Shown: piece by piece, positions 13,028 through 25,267 of the stretch
Numbering within the stretch: position 1 is the stretch's first letter
Layout: every line of letters begins with the position of its first letter
Translations under genes and position numbers: made by a program
From: Membranipora membranacea
Lineage: Eukaryota; Bryozoa; Gymnolaemata; Cheilostomatida; Membraniporidae
Assembly: GCA_914767715.1 (NCBI GenBank)
Contig: OU612070.1
Coordinates: 4,173,501 to 4,237,500, forward strand
Direction of reading: 5' to 3'
Length of the DNA stretch: 64,000 nt
The notes under the pieces: model-generated
Databases searched by the model: none
What the model was told of the DNA's origin: nothing
The model's input: only the letters and a program-made list of their open reading frames with translations

Positions 13028-13189
13028 ATTACTACCCAATAAATATAATTAACATGACAATTTCTATGATTGATGGGTTTGACTACTTGTCTGTTATTAA
13101 TATCCCAATGACTATGTAATAAAATGTTCCTACCTGATATTGCATCAAACAGAACTCAAATTGTGGTTCATTGGGTCACAATGCTATTA

Positions 13190-13222
13190 GGAGCGGTGGG
13201 GGGGGGTGGGGGTGGGGAGAGT
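13190..13222 (+). repeat. G-run (possible quadruplex) upstream of GPCR A
   Basis: A run of ten G followed by further G4-5 tracts separated by single T or A bases. At least four tracts are close enough for an intramolecular G-quadruplex. It lies about 165 bases 5' of the receptor start codon. The A' copy lacks it. Confidence 0.5.
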
Positions 13223-14350
13223 TCACCCATTCTTATTCTTCATGACATATGCAGTAATGTGAATAACCAAATCAGTCTGTCAGAGATCATTATCTGTTTT
13301 TCACTTCAAGGAATGTACCCTCAATATAATCCAACCGTTTACCAGTTGACAAGTAATTCCATTTTAACGTTTGGCTTTTTGCGACTGTTGATGGCTGTTT
13401 TTTGGCTTTTTATGAGAACAGTCTCATGAAAACTTGTAAAATCCCTTACTCTAACATGCTTTTACAGAGTTTGTAAAATTCGATACCATATCATCTTTCT
13501 TGGTGGCAATACCATTTCCAGGCAGCAGTTTTGGCAATCTGCCCCTTTTTGTGCAACTTTTATGCAGGGTATTGCTACAGCTCCATTCAGTCATACTGCA
13601 TATTATGTATTATATAGCCTATATTTTGCTTTTATTGTGGTCTGCAATGTTCCAAGACAGCATAAATCTTATCTTTGAAATGGTACATTATTGATGGCTT
13701 GGAAACCAAAAGAAAAACTGAAGTACTGATTAATATATAACAATAAACTCACGCTTGTCACATGACAGGTCGGACGAACAGGTGGACATAGGGGCTTATA
13801 TTTTGCGTGCTGTGTTTAAAAAATTATGTCAAAGATATCACGAAACGAACACATTTATTTTTCAATCTTTCTACATCATGTTGCCATTTGACTATCAAGA
13901 TAGGATTAAACAACTTTTGTGGGGTTTCCACAGAGAAGGAATGAGGTGTTTTGCATCATTTTATCTAATTAATACATTCTAGAATTATTACACTGAGAGG
14001 GACCAGAAGCCTGATCAAATGTGGGTGATATGATTTTGTGTTGCGTTGATTACTGGGAGGGACTTGTTGATCAGGTGTAGCCTTGACACGCGGCTTCTTT
14101 TCACAGAACAAAAAAAGTAGCCAACCTAACCAGTGAGAAATGATTGGAGAGGGTGGTTGCGATTCATTCCTGTTCTTCTCCTAGGCAGTGGTTTAAGTGA
14201 CAGTATTGGATGCTATCATAAAGTCCACATCAATAACTAGAACAAGTTATTTGTCTTTTTCTAGCCAGTGTTTTGCGAACCTCCAACTACATCAGGCCCT
14301 TTCTCCTTCAAACCGTTAAACTATTACAGTCTTAGTTCCCGGTCAAAATA

Positions 14351-15821
14351 TACACAATCTGCATTTATTTATTTAGATTTAGAAAACCCTTTTCGTCAAA
14401 CTCGGAACTCTATGATTACTACAAAGCCTTGCAATTACTATAGCTTGACCTCAACAACTAACACCTGATCGCATAAAAAAATATTTGGTTTAAAGGCTCA
14501 TTGCTGTTATGCCAATTGCTGAAACTTGAATTCTTAAAACCAAATACATACAAAAAAATCATGTATATAATATGTGACTGCATCTTTTTCCAATTTACTA
14601 AAAGTGTTTATTGATAGACACAACTTTGCTTCTATTCACACAAGGTGACTTATGGATATCTATTTTTTATCTAGATCAATGCGAGCCTTACAGGGTCAAG
14701 TCTAAATTTTGGTTGAGTCTCAAACATGGAATTTAAAACAGCCATCTAAAATTTGCTATAAGAAAAGTGGAAATATAATTGTGACTAATAAAGATATTGG
14801 GTTAAATCCTTAAATTAGCGTAGATAGCAACAAGTAAAAAACTCAGGAATTTCTTTGTCCCGCAAAGGCAATAAAAAAATGGCGTTTTTAACAAAATAAT
14901 TTAGTTTTGACTAATTAATAACAGTGCTTTACTACTGTGACACTTGACTTATAACCTTTCAGACGGAATGCTCTTGGCTCCACTTAACCAGAACTCAATA
15001 TATTCTTCGATATAATCTGACAGCACATCCAAATTTCCTGTACCTTCTACCCGTAATCCTTGCTTCTTCTATATTTTATTTGTTCAATAACAGTTATTCC
15101 AAGTTTAAATCATGAAAATTTAAACTATCCATATAAATGTTTTAATTGTTGTGTTCAAAAATGTTCACAGTAGTAAAATCTCCAATCAAAGGTGTTAAAT
15201 AAAAGAAACCCTCATTACTGCAATCAAGGTCCTCTCTATCCAATGAAAACCTTGAAATGAAAATTCTTTTATCCTAAAATATAATATTAACAACATCTTA
15301 TATTGTTGTTACTACAGTTTTTATTAAAATATCCTTATGAATTCCCAGGCCATATTTAATCATAAAAGGGCTGATATCCGATTACAAAATGACCATATAC
15401 CATTTCTAAGATTTGGAATTGTGTACACATGCAAAGTGAGAGAATTACTCCTAACTGTACAGTTCTTTCTGTCAAATATTTTTTATCCGGATTATCCACC
15501 TTTCAAAAAAGGGAGGGTGAGAGGGGGGGGGGGGAGGGTGAGGGTATATCTCCAACCGGATAAAGTAAACCGATATTCAAATCTAGGCAACACATAGATT
15601 GCTATACCCATTATAGAGTAAAATGAAAACGTGTTAATATGGAAGGTGATGGGATGTTTGTTTGTTTTCACAATGATTTAAGAACAAAGATCACAATGAT
15701 TTAGAAACATTCCATTTAATATACGTTTAATAATCAATTATGAATCATTAAAACTTAATTTTTCTGATTATCTTTTTGGTCATCTTGATTGAAATTTTTT
15801 GTTCCCTTTTTTGTTTTCCTC
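14351..15821. other. AT-rich region without a supported gene
   Basis: No convincing coding sequence. It contains a second G/AG-rich tract at 15511-15540 and long A/T runs. Homology to A' fades at about 14350. Confidence 0.45.
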
Positions 15822-15883
15822 AGAGGCTGATTTTGTAAAACATTCTCATCAAATGAAAATTATGCCAATAAAATTAAAAAAAA
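15822..15883 (+). mobile_element. 3' terminus of a retroelement (remnant)
   Basis: The block ggctgattttgtaaaacatt, then caaatgaaaattatgccaat, then AATAAAATTAAAAAAAAA closely matches 24196-24247, where the same end is followed by a (TA)n tail. Two copies with the same polyadenylation-like end point to a dispersed non-LTR element. The upstream body could not be traced here. Confidence 0.5.
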
Positions 15884-15922
15884 ATTATCGGAGGCTAGTG
15901 TTTATCGATTGTTCACAGTTAC

Positions 15923-16185
15923 CTGTGATGCTGGCCAGTACCCAACAGTACTGTATTTAGTATGGCTATAGACCAGTAGTTGGAGATGGTATAATGCTGT
16001 GCCTTTACCGTCAATTTGCCGAGTAGGCAAATGTCTGAAGTTGTTACTGGTTCCAGATGGTCATCAATATATTTGTGAAGTTGCTTGGTTTTACTGAACA
16101 GTTGGCTACATTGACGCTGATTGATGACACAAAAATCGAACTTTGTGACGCACATGATGAAGGTCACAGAGTTGTACGGCGGCAA
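15923..16185 (-). other. unassigned open frame ending in a splice donor
   Basis: An 88-codon frame containing FSKTKQLHKYIDDHLEP and WSIAILNTVLL runs to a plausible donor (cacag/gtaact at 15923/15922). It has codon-like composition and could be a 5' exon, but no partner exon was found and I recognise no family. Chance is possible. Confidence 0.25.
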
Positions 16186-16594
16186 AGTATATGACCATAT
16201 ACATGAGGGATAACTCTCACGTTTTCAGTATGATAGAAAAAACTGCTTGCATTGGGCTTTTTAGAATGCGTGTTGCATTGTAGCTTCAAGGTCAATATTT
16301 TCACAATTTCCACCCATTTCATGACCATGAAGACCAAAGATCAAGTTTAAATGTGTTATTTTGGACACAAAATCGCAGAATCTGTATGTATATATGGAAG
16401 CTTATAATTTTTCAATGCAAGATTAATGGCAAGGTCACAGAAAGATCATGTAATAACTATCACATGACTTCAGCTGATTGAGAGATACATGTTATGGGTT
16501 TATTGGCAAAGTCTTATTTTTTGTTGAATTTATGTTAATATAATTTTTCTTTTTTTGCCATTATTATGTTCTTGTCACATCATGAAAAGCATTA

Positions 16595-17867
16595 TAGTCC
16601 GGTGACAGCCCCTGCCTATCTTGTCACTTCCATTTGCACTTTTGGATGGATAAGGTTTGTCAGTTGTTTCTGGTATAGCTTTTCACGCTGATTGCAATGG
16701 TAACAATGTGGCTTACACTTAATTGCACAATGGGCCGCTAATTGCCAAAAACGCTGCCGGTAAAAGGGAAAGTGATCAAAAAATGATGATATGTTTTCAA
16801 AACATCCAAAATCTGAAAGAGCATGTCATAATTAGTGGATCTACAACTTTACATGGGTCTGCTATCATAAAAAGCTGAGATGCGGCCAACAACGGTTGCA
16901 ATACCCCTTTTATCACCTGTGTATAACTATCATTAAAGCGAAACTACTTTTTTAGTTATGCTGCTGCCTAACGAACAGGCTTCGAATGTTCGTATTGATA
17001 CGATTTTTTTATGGTGACTGTGTATTGACCCTCCCATAACATGACACCAGTTTTTAATGCTCTGGTGTGTCATTTTTCAAAAAGTGCGTATTTTTAGGTT
17101 TCCTTTATAATATCATGAAAATCGTCTTTATAAAGTTAGATAGCGTGTAAAGCAAAAGTTAACTCCTTTAAGCATCATCAGAAAGGTCCGTTGCGCTGAA
17201 AAAAAAAATTTTCTGTTCATTGATGGAGTTGATACAAAACCACCATAAAAAAATCAGCTCAATACGAACATTCGAAGTCAGTTTTTGAGGCGTCTGCAAA
17301 ACTGAAAAAGTAGTGTCGTTTCAATGATAGTTATATACAGGTGATATAAGGGGGTAATGCAACCGTTGTTGGCCACATCTCGGCTATTTATGATAGCTGA
17401 CCCATGTAAACTTGTAGATCCAATAATTATGACATGCTCTTTCAGATTTTTGATGTTTTGAAACCATATCATCATTTTTTCATCACTTTCCCTTTTGTCG
17501 GCAGCGTTTTTCACTTTATCACTTTTTATAAGGTTGGTCATTCACTCAATATTTGGGATATCATCTTGATATTATACCAAAAACTGACCAAGGTATGAAT
17601 AAATAAGATTGCAGAGTTTGAGTGGCCTAACTCACAGGGTAAGCACAGGACAGACCTTTGAAATCTCAAAAAAACAGCAATTTTGGCCATTTTTGGCTGC
17701 GTTTTTGGCAATTTGCTGCCTATTGTGCAACTTTGTGTAAGGTACATCATCACCGTTGCGATCACCTCACAAAAATACGCTAGAATCCACTCTCAGAATT
17801 TATCCATCCAAATTTGCAAATGAAATTGTATTTCTAGCCACATTTTTGGTAGGCTGCCACTGGACTA
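16595..17867. mobile_element. PIF/Harbinger-like foldback element with TTA target duplication
   Basis: Left end TAGTCCGGTGACAGCC (16595) and right end GGCTGCCACTGGACTA (17867) are near-perfect inverted termini. Each is flanked by TTA (16592-16594 and 17868-17870), the 3-base target duplication typical of PIF/Harbinger transposons. Inside, 16745-17015 and 17245-17520 are long imperfect inverted arms: aaagggaaagtgat against atcactttccctttt, and tcgaatgttcgtattga against tcaatacgaacattcga. No transposase frame is seen, so it would be non-autonomous. Confidence 0.75.
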
Positions 17868-18300
17868 TTAGAAATGATGAAGTGTTGCTGAAATTAAAAG
17901 TATAGATATATGAAGCGATCACATCCTGACCATAAACATGTATTTTTCGCCTCAGGTTTTTAGGTCACATCTAAATCAAGCTTCTTCCAATTTTCCTGCA
18001 TTTTATGTCGCTTCGCAGGTGATCACACTATTGAAGCTGTCTTGTTTCCATGTGTTCAGAGACAGGTTTCACTTTAGCTTCACTCCTGATGTCTTCATTC
18101 TTGAAATGTTCGTTCCAGCTGTTGCAATATACATATATGTTCAATATGTTATTACTGGCTAATTATGAATCTTTTGAATCTTTTGCTAGCTAGGTTTTTT
18201 GGGTAGAAGTTGGATTGTTACTAATCCCCTTCATCTGAACTGAAAGGTTTTGTCTTGAGACAACTTTGTTGGATATGCTCCTAAGGACTGACCAGTTGGC

Positions 18301-18378
18301 AGTGGACAGCGGTGGACAGCGGTGGACAGCGGTGGACAGCGGTGGACAGCGGTGGACAGCGGTGGACAGCGGTGGACA
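18301..18378. repeat. 10-bp minisatellite (ggtggacagc)n
   Basis: About eight almost perfect head-to-tail copies of ggtggacagc. The array is surrounded by unique sequence and is probably polymorphic. Confidence 0.95.
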
Positions 18379-18844
18379 TTATACAAAGACTTGAACTCTC
18401 AATGGAAGTCATTGATGTTTCATAACTGTCACTATCATATCATGAAATGGGATGAAATCACTGGTCAAAGGACAGTAAAGATCACAAGGATAAAGTTGTC
18501 ACAGTCTGATGAATTATGACATCATGGCCAACAGTGATTTTCATGAACTGTCCAGTAAACTGTAACCGTACATTAATAGAACATGATATTCGTGTGGATT
18601 TTGCCTCGTCATCAATGTGGTGAGGGAGTGGAACAGCAGCACACTGGCTCCAGGGGTCAGGTGATGCTGATCATTGTTGGATGGTTAACAATGATTACTG
18701 ATAGACAATTACCTGAGTGTGAGAATTTATTTCAACCCTTTCATTGGCTGTCAAGCAAATATTTGTTAATTGTCTTCAAACTGTACAAAACATGTACAAA
18801 ACAAGCTAAGCAAATAAAAGGATGTTGAAAATAGAGAATGTTAA

Positions 18845-19221
18845 AGGGCAACCAAGGTTTCGCAGCAATGCATTAATGGGTAGCAAATAATGTGCTGGGC
18901 AGCATCAGCTTTGTGCATTACGCGATGCAAAACTCAAAGTAGTTGCTGACTCTAAGCTGGGTAACACTTCAGTTTAGGGGAGGTTCCAAGACTTTGCTCT
19001 AATAATTATAGAGCACAGGCTAAATAATAACAGGAACAGGAAACTGCTATGTGGTATTCTCTTTTAGCTGAGTTTGAGTACCTGATGGAAGAAATGTTTC
19101 ACAAGAATTCTGGCTGAATAATCATCCGAATTATAATTTGTCTTTTTCCCCATGAAGAAGGTGCAATCTGCTATTAATCAATGGCCATCAATGAGAAGTT
19201 GTTTGAAACCTTGGTTGCCCT
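18845..19221. mobile_element. 377-bp MITE with perfect terminal inverted repeats and TTAA target sites
   Basis: The left end AGGGCAACCAAGGTTTC and the exact reverse complement at the right end (GAAACCTTGGTTGCCCT) are both bounded by TTAA (18841-18844, 19222-19225). TTAA duplication is the signature of piggyBac and Kolobok transposons. No transposase is encoded, so it is a deletion derivative or MITE. The perfect termini suggest fairly recent movement. Confidence 0.85.
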
Positions 19222-19225
19222 TTAA

Positions 19226-20055
19226 GCTTCTCTTTTTAATTTGTTGTTGTTTATGCTATAAAATTAGTTTAATCAAATAAAAGAATTTGGCATAGTAGTA
19301 TATAGTGCAGATAAAAGAAAAGCAAGGGCTCAGCCAGATAGTCCGAAGACTAGAGTGACGGCTGTCCCGATGGTCACCCATGGAATCATCCACACAACCC
19401 GATAAGTGGAAACACGAGTCAGCACAGCGCCCGCTGTTGAGCATAGTCCCAAAGGCGCTCAGCCAGACCAGACATGGGGTTGTTCCCAGATCCTGTCCAA
19501 TCATCCAAAAGTTTTATAGGTGTTGAATAATAACGGTTACTTATAAGACAGTTTCAAAACGCTTCAGTTTTCATAGCGATCTAATATTCAGCATTAATAT
19601 TTTAGCGATTTTTTATGGGGTTGCATCGCTCAAAGTAGAAACTGGTTGAAAGATTATAAAATGTCACTAGAAATGACGGGCATTTTAATGAAACACTTTC
19701 TACCTATAAAGTTTGTTATTTGTGTTTTTGGCCCTTTTTGAGTGACGGTGAAACTGTGTAGCCTGAGTAAATTCATCAAAACCGAAGCTGAGATCGAGCT
19801 GGGTGATGTGTTTTAGGCTTCTATATATATCATACAACAAATTGCAGTGGGGGGGGGGGACAACCCACCGATTGATGTTTTCAGCACATCTATTAACGTT
19901 AGGATAAAGGTCTTTCTTCAACGACAAACTCAATAAAATAATTACTGAGTGGTTATATAATACATATACTGCTGCCATATGTGGCCGGAACTTCTCGGAG
20001 CATATCTCCATTACCTCTATTATGTTTCCTGAATAAAAACAACAACAAGATAAGA
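19226..20055. other. noncoding region with a GC-richer patch
   Basis: Positions 19310-19500 are markedly less AT-rich than their surroundings and give only short frames in all readings, so this patch may be a dispersed repeat I do not recognise. A run of ten G is at 19850-19859. No gene is supported. Confidence 0.4.
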
Positions 20056-20216
20056 CTAATCTGCTTGCAGCGTTTTTGGCAATTTTCCTCTCAATGGGCA
20101 CTTTCATGTAATATACTTTATCACCACTGTGATCAGTTCAAAGATTTCTGCCAGAAATCGACCATAGTCTGCCATTAAATGCAGTTTAATTTTTAGCTGC
20201 CACCAGACTCATAGGT
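20056..20216. mobile_element. fragment related to the right end of the 16.6-17.9 kb foldback
   Basis: Here tgcagcgtttttggcaattt is followed by a cactttcatgtaatatac-like segment and ends gctgccaccagactca. These line up in order with 17695-17867 (ctgcgtttttggcaattt ... gctgccactggacta). The left half was not found, so this looks like a solo or truncated copy. Confidence 0.5.
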
Positions 20217-21259
20217 GGGCATTCTTGGTCTTCAAGCTGAGGGCATTTCACACCTGGCTGAACGTTCTTATTTAGTTCTGCTGGAGAGATAAAAAGTTTT
20301 CAATAACAATTGTATGCCAAGATTAGCTGTATCAGACCGAGTGAATTACTTGATGAAAAGTGTTATTGAAAATTCAGTCACTGATACACTGATTACAGCA
20401 AATGAGAGCCAACAAGATGACTTTGCAAATCCGAACATGGATTATCATAATCTCATGTCGACAATCAGTTCAATCTTCCAACTTTGAGAGGCCGCTGATT
20501 TCAAATACTGCTCGTTTCTGCTGACCATAAAGCAATAGATGATGGATCAGATTACAAAGTTGCTTTTGAGCAATGAGCGATGAAGGTCACCATATTTGCC
20601 ACCAAGTTTCTCTCAGTTAACAGGCTGTTCAGAGCACACAGGTGCCACCAGTAGACGAATAAAGGACTTCAAACACCAGCCATTTTGCGAAAAGGCTCTC
20701 TAGACAAATGGCAACCTCGAAACCTGAACCTGGTTACTGGAAGGGGATGCAGCTGTGCCTTTAAAAAAGGTCATATGCTTCCTCATCGGTTGGTCGGTTG
20801 GTTGCTAGAAGTGAACCTCCTGGCAATTTTAGGTAATCTCTTAATAAAACATCATTCTTGTTCTGATGTTGATCATATAGTGGTGTGAAGGTTAGAGCAG
20901 TTCCATATATCCATCAACAGAGTATCAACCAGAAAATCTGTGAGGATCGATTATTATTTTTAGGGCACCAACCAATTGATCAGATTGAACCATGTACCAG
21001 CTTGTAGCAGTTACTATGTACATTTTGAAGACTAAAGCATAGGGGTTTGTAAAGTACAAGCTTGTTTGGTCATTGTCCACATCCTTATCACATTGTCATC
21101 TGGTGGGCCGCTTGAAATGGCTTCTATTGTTCTCATAATCAAATTCAGATTAACCTTGATATAAAATATGTATGGGACAGGAAATGCCCCTTTTGTAGCA
21201 GGTTTGGTGCTTCGTTTTTTGTGATGCGTTATGATAAACATATCAGGATTGGTGATGAC
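20217..21259. other. region without a supported gene
   Basis: Short frames only, with no recognisable motif, RNA or repeat. It ends at the first of two 65-base direct repeats. Confidence 0.4.
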
Positions 21260-22213
21260 CTTGCTGATAACATATAATATCTATTTTTAGAGAGGAAGTG
21301 ATTTGAAATTTAAACTTGCATTTTTTAATTCATCAATCAATCATGTTTGTGAGGTTTATATTTTACATTTGTTTATTGGATTAAGTATCACCAAAGCACA
21401 CCAATGACTGACTCAAAGTCATTACACTCCGTTTTGCTATAAAATAGCTTTCTTGAGAAAACATTTGGTTTCACAATGAGGCGTTATCAATCCATGCTAG
21501 ATTACGCCTCAACCAAAATAACAGAGGTACACAAAATCTCTTTTTGAGATATTACAGGTATGAAAACAGTAATTAGGTGTCAATAACCTTTTTGCAAACA
21601 ATAGCAATATTTACAATCTCTATTTTGAGATTACAAAATTTACTAATTAGCGATGGTAATTTAGCAATCTACATTTTGATTAAGTATTAACAATAACAAT
21701 GAAAATTATACCATTTCATAATCAGGATAAGGTATTAACCATTCCCTACAATGAGTTTTGATGGTTTAACCAATTTCACCATCAAGGTTTTGACCTCTTT
21801 TCGAGATCTTCTTTTGGAGCCATACAAGGCATTGACCTCTTTCCGAGATCTTCTTATTGGAGCCACACAAGGCATTGACCTCTTTTCGAGATCTTTTTTT
21901 GAAGCCATACAAGGCATTGACCTCTTTTCGAGGTCTTCTTTTGAAGCCATACAAGGCCTTTTGATGGTTTAACCCTTTTCACCATCAAGGTTTTTGACCT
22001 CTTTTCGAGATCTTCTTTTGAAGCCATACAAGGCATTGACCTCTTTCCGAGATCTTCTTATTGGAGCCACACAAGGCATTGACCTCTTTTCGAGATCTTT
22101 TTTTGAAGCCATACAAGGCCTTTTGATGGTTTAACCCTTTTCACCATCTTGCTGATAAGATATAACATCTATTTTTAGAGAGGAAGTGATTTGAAATTTA
22201 AACTTGCATTTCT
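21260..22213. repeat. complex tandem repeat bracketed by 65-bp direct repeats
   Basis: Positions 21260-21325 and 22148-22213 are almost identical (both contain tctatttttagagaggaagt). Between them, 21775-22145 is a hierarchical array. A unit of about 42 bases (ggcattgacctcttttcgag ... gccatacaa) recurs at least five times. It is interrupted by a longer module containing gatggtttaacccttttcac that occurs twice. Open frames here are repeat artefacts. Confidence 0.85.
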
Positions 22214-22819
22214 TTACCATCTAATTTATTTGTTGAAAATCTCTTTTACTGCCTTCCTGATTGTCCAATGGGTAATAGTTAATTAAAACTAATCGAGAAA
22301 CAGTAAATATTTCATTCATTTTTTTATTTTCACTTTCAATTTAAATTCAATTTGCTATTTGCTCCCTAGAAGTATTAGCACAGAACATTGGCGTAAGCAT
22401 TTACACCACAAGAAGCAAACAAAGTTGATTTCACAGTTCAAAATGTAAAAAAGACGGAAGAAAAGTGCAGAGAATAATGATCGGGTTCTGGCCCAGATGA
22501 TGATAAAGGACAGCGATGGCACTATAAACGATCTGCCATATCTTCTAGAAATGATATATACTTTTATTGTCAGTCTACAATCGTCTTTAGGAATGTTTTT
22601 CATGCAGTGACAGAACAGAACAAAAAACTTTAGCGGAGAGAAAAAGAAAAAATTTACAAGTAATAAAAATTAATAGGATTAAAAGTGCTTTGGTAGTTGT
22701 TGTTTAAAATGAGTAAGTTTGGTTGCTGAGCTGATAAATACTAAAAAAAAATCTGCAAAATACTGCAAAAAAATCGATCAATTCACCCATACAGAACTAT
22801 TCATAAAATAAAAGGTGAG

Positions 22820-24243
22820 GCAAACAACCTTCAGGTCGTCATTACAAGTAGCCCAGCGGCATATGAACATGTGAAATCTGGATTTCAATCATTGCTGACT
22901 GAAAACTATCATGTTGACACAAAAACTCTCAACAAGGATCGGTCAGAACTTGTTGTACACTCATCATTATCAGCAACTGACAAAGCAGAAGTTTTGAAAC
23001 ATATCTACACGATAAACTTTTACAACACAACCAGTAAGATTCTTGTCAACAAGCTCCATAATGTTGTCTTGCTTCTTGACCATTATGAAAACATGTTAGC
23101 AGCTGCACTCAGTAAAGAAGAGGAAGCTACTGTAATAAACTAGTAGTAGTAAAGTAAAGTAGTAAAACAAGAATAATGAGAATTTGAAAGCTCACTGGAT
23201 TAGTGTAGTGCCTCCACGGTCTCAGGGTCATCAGGTACTTCAACATCTGAAGTCAAAACACATATTATGATCAATGCAAAATTAATGCGAGTCATGTTAA
23301 AAGATTGGCAAGAGTGATGACTTTATACTATTAAAAATGGCCGCTATCGAACAAAGAATGAAACTGAAAATAAAATGCACGACAAACTTTGTCCACCATC
23401 AATGTTAGAAACAAAGTTAAGAGCTGAATTTGAGCGATACTCAAAATGGGCCTCAGATGATCTAGGTCATGAAATGGAGCAATTGGGACAACCACTGTCT
23501 CGAGATGTCAAAGGCATTTTAACTTATGATGGAGTAACAATAAAGACACCACAATAAATTCAACTGCTCCACAAAAAAAATCTCAACATAAGGAGAGCAC
23601 ACATCAACCCAACCCTCGATCTCCTAATCGCCAATGGAGACATGCAGCATCATCAATCAGTCAAAGGAACACAGAATTTGTAAGACAAAAGAACATAGTT
23701 GTGTCCATTAAATCAAACTGCGATACCCATACTCAATTTGATCAAGACAATATTAGAAGGGCTATAAATCTCGCATATGGTCCGACCATCATAGAACTCA
23801 TATATAAGTAAGGATTCAAGACAACAACACCCCGAATAATGATCCAGTTCCGCTCTAGAGATGTTGCAGAAAAACAACAGTAAATGGAACAATGAACTGT
23901 TTGAAGGTTCTACATCAAGACCATCAACTGATCCAGAAAAACACAACGTAACTCTGTGATTCTAAAAGTTTTCCGCTTGATGCAAATGATGCAGATGTCC
24001 AAAAGGCTATCCAGGCTATTGACAAACTAGCTACAACAGAGAAACTCATCAAAGCATAAAAAATTAAGATGCTTCAAAGTTAAGTTTTCCTATCTAAAAT
24101 ATTGCCAGAATGCCATAGCAAATGGTATAAACTTACCAGCTTACTTAGGAGCTTTCAAAAGATTGGGTTAAGCATTTGGATTAATTTCTTTTTTGGCTCA
24201 TTCTGAAAAACATTTTAAACAAATGAGAATTTTGCCAATAAAA

Positions 24244-24244
<1 letters not shown>
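22820..24244 (+). pseudogene. decayed retroelement-like coding remnant
   Basis: A 90-codon frame from 22871 (VVHSSLSATDKAEVLKH ... NTTSKILVNKLHNVVLLLDH), open upstream to about 22820, a second frame at 23375-23557 (KLRAEFERYSKWASDDLG), and broken pieces near 23700-24170 (FDQDNIRRAINLAYG) lie in the same direction with stops between. The segment ends in the same gccaataaaa terminus seen at 15.87 kb, followed by (TA)n. This pattern suggests an old non-LTR element, perhaps its ORF1, but no reverse transcriptase motif is left and the family is not recognised. Confidence 0.4.

Positions 24245-24283
<39 letters not shown>
24245..24283. repeat. (TA)n microsatellite
   Basis: About 19 TA dinucleotides directly after the retroelement-like 3' end. 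It may be that element's tail or an expansion of it. Confidence 0.95.
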
Positions 24284-24285
<2 letters not shown>

Positions 24286-25267
24286 TAGATAAACAGACAA
24301 TTAACAAACAAACAACAATTAACCTATGAACATAATATGTCATGTGACACGATGAAATATGCATCTACTATGCTCCTTGACTTTGCTCTTTGATTTTGCC
24401 CAGTGTGACGTGACAAGCTAATGTGCCAAATATTTCAAGGTCGTGAGCCTGATATAGGAAAATCAAGATGATTGGTTGAGTATGGGTCTACAACCCTCCA
24501 AATTGACTGGAGTAGAAATAGTTCACTCGAAATTGAATTCAATTGAAATTTAATTTATGGGGATTGTGAAGGTTATGGTGCAGGTTACCGTTATTTTGTC
24601 CTTGATGAGTTAAGTTGTCCACATTCTATTAATGAAAATACAACTCCTACCTGACCAAAATAAAACAGTCTTGTATGTGTGAGCACAACAATGTTTTATA
24701 TATGCTGTCAAGTTCATCACGTTGGCTGTATCTTCAGCACATCTGATGTGATGTTGAGCTTTATTATTTTTTCCTCCTAAAACCATTTGTGGGTGGTACA
24801 CTGGAGTGAAATTACAAGATTAAAAAAGACGAACTTTCATCCTGTGTGGTTCTGGGACCTACTGGATAATGACTTGGATATTCAATTCAAGCATCGTGGT
24901 TGTCTGATTCGTTAAAAAATTAGACGCAAATTGAGATGTTTTCTTGCCACACTATATACACTAGCCAGGCATATGAGTTATAGATGATACTATCAGGATT
25001 GGAAGAGTTTTTGAGATAATCATACTCAACCTATTATAGTATTTATAATTTATTTGTGATTCAAATATTAGTGCTCAAATATATACATGTATTTAATATC
25101 ATCAGCTATATAGAAATATGATTGTGGGAAATAAATTTATCTGAAAGTGATCAGTGACCTGTATTTACCATTTATCAGTATCGATATCAAAACTCTGTTG
25201 ATCTCAGAAAACATATTTTACAATGTACTATTTACAAAAGTAGTAAGATGGAATATAGAAATGCTTA
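24284..25267. other. region between retroelement remnant and GPCR B, noncoding
   Basis: No gene or repeat is supported. It forms the 3' flank of GPCR B and is not part of the B/B' duplication, which starts at 25328. Confidence 0.4.

Larger units (their letters stand above)
8755..14350. repeat. duplicated unit A (paralogous to 38221-44110)
   Basis: Beginning with attgcttcc and cattcaagagtaaatattatc-like sequence, this stretch can be followed at base level in the same order at 38221-44110. It includes the noncoding 3' flank, all three GPCR exons, the AAAT-type microsatellite in intron 2, the 5' flank and the catcaggccctttct block near 14290/44055. Divergence and indels are much greater than between units B and B', so this duplication is older. 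Confidence 0.85.

Noticed and set aside
13124-13429. 101-codon plus-strand frame upstream of GPCR A
   Set aside because: It spans the G-run, is not preserved in unit A', and has no splice or domain support.
21735-22036. Overlapping frames with repeated KEVNALYG-like or DLFSRS-like peptides
   Set aside because: All come from the 42-base tandem array and appear in several frames on both strands.
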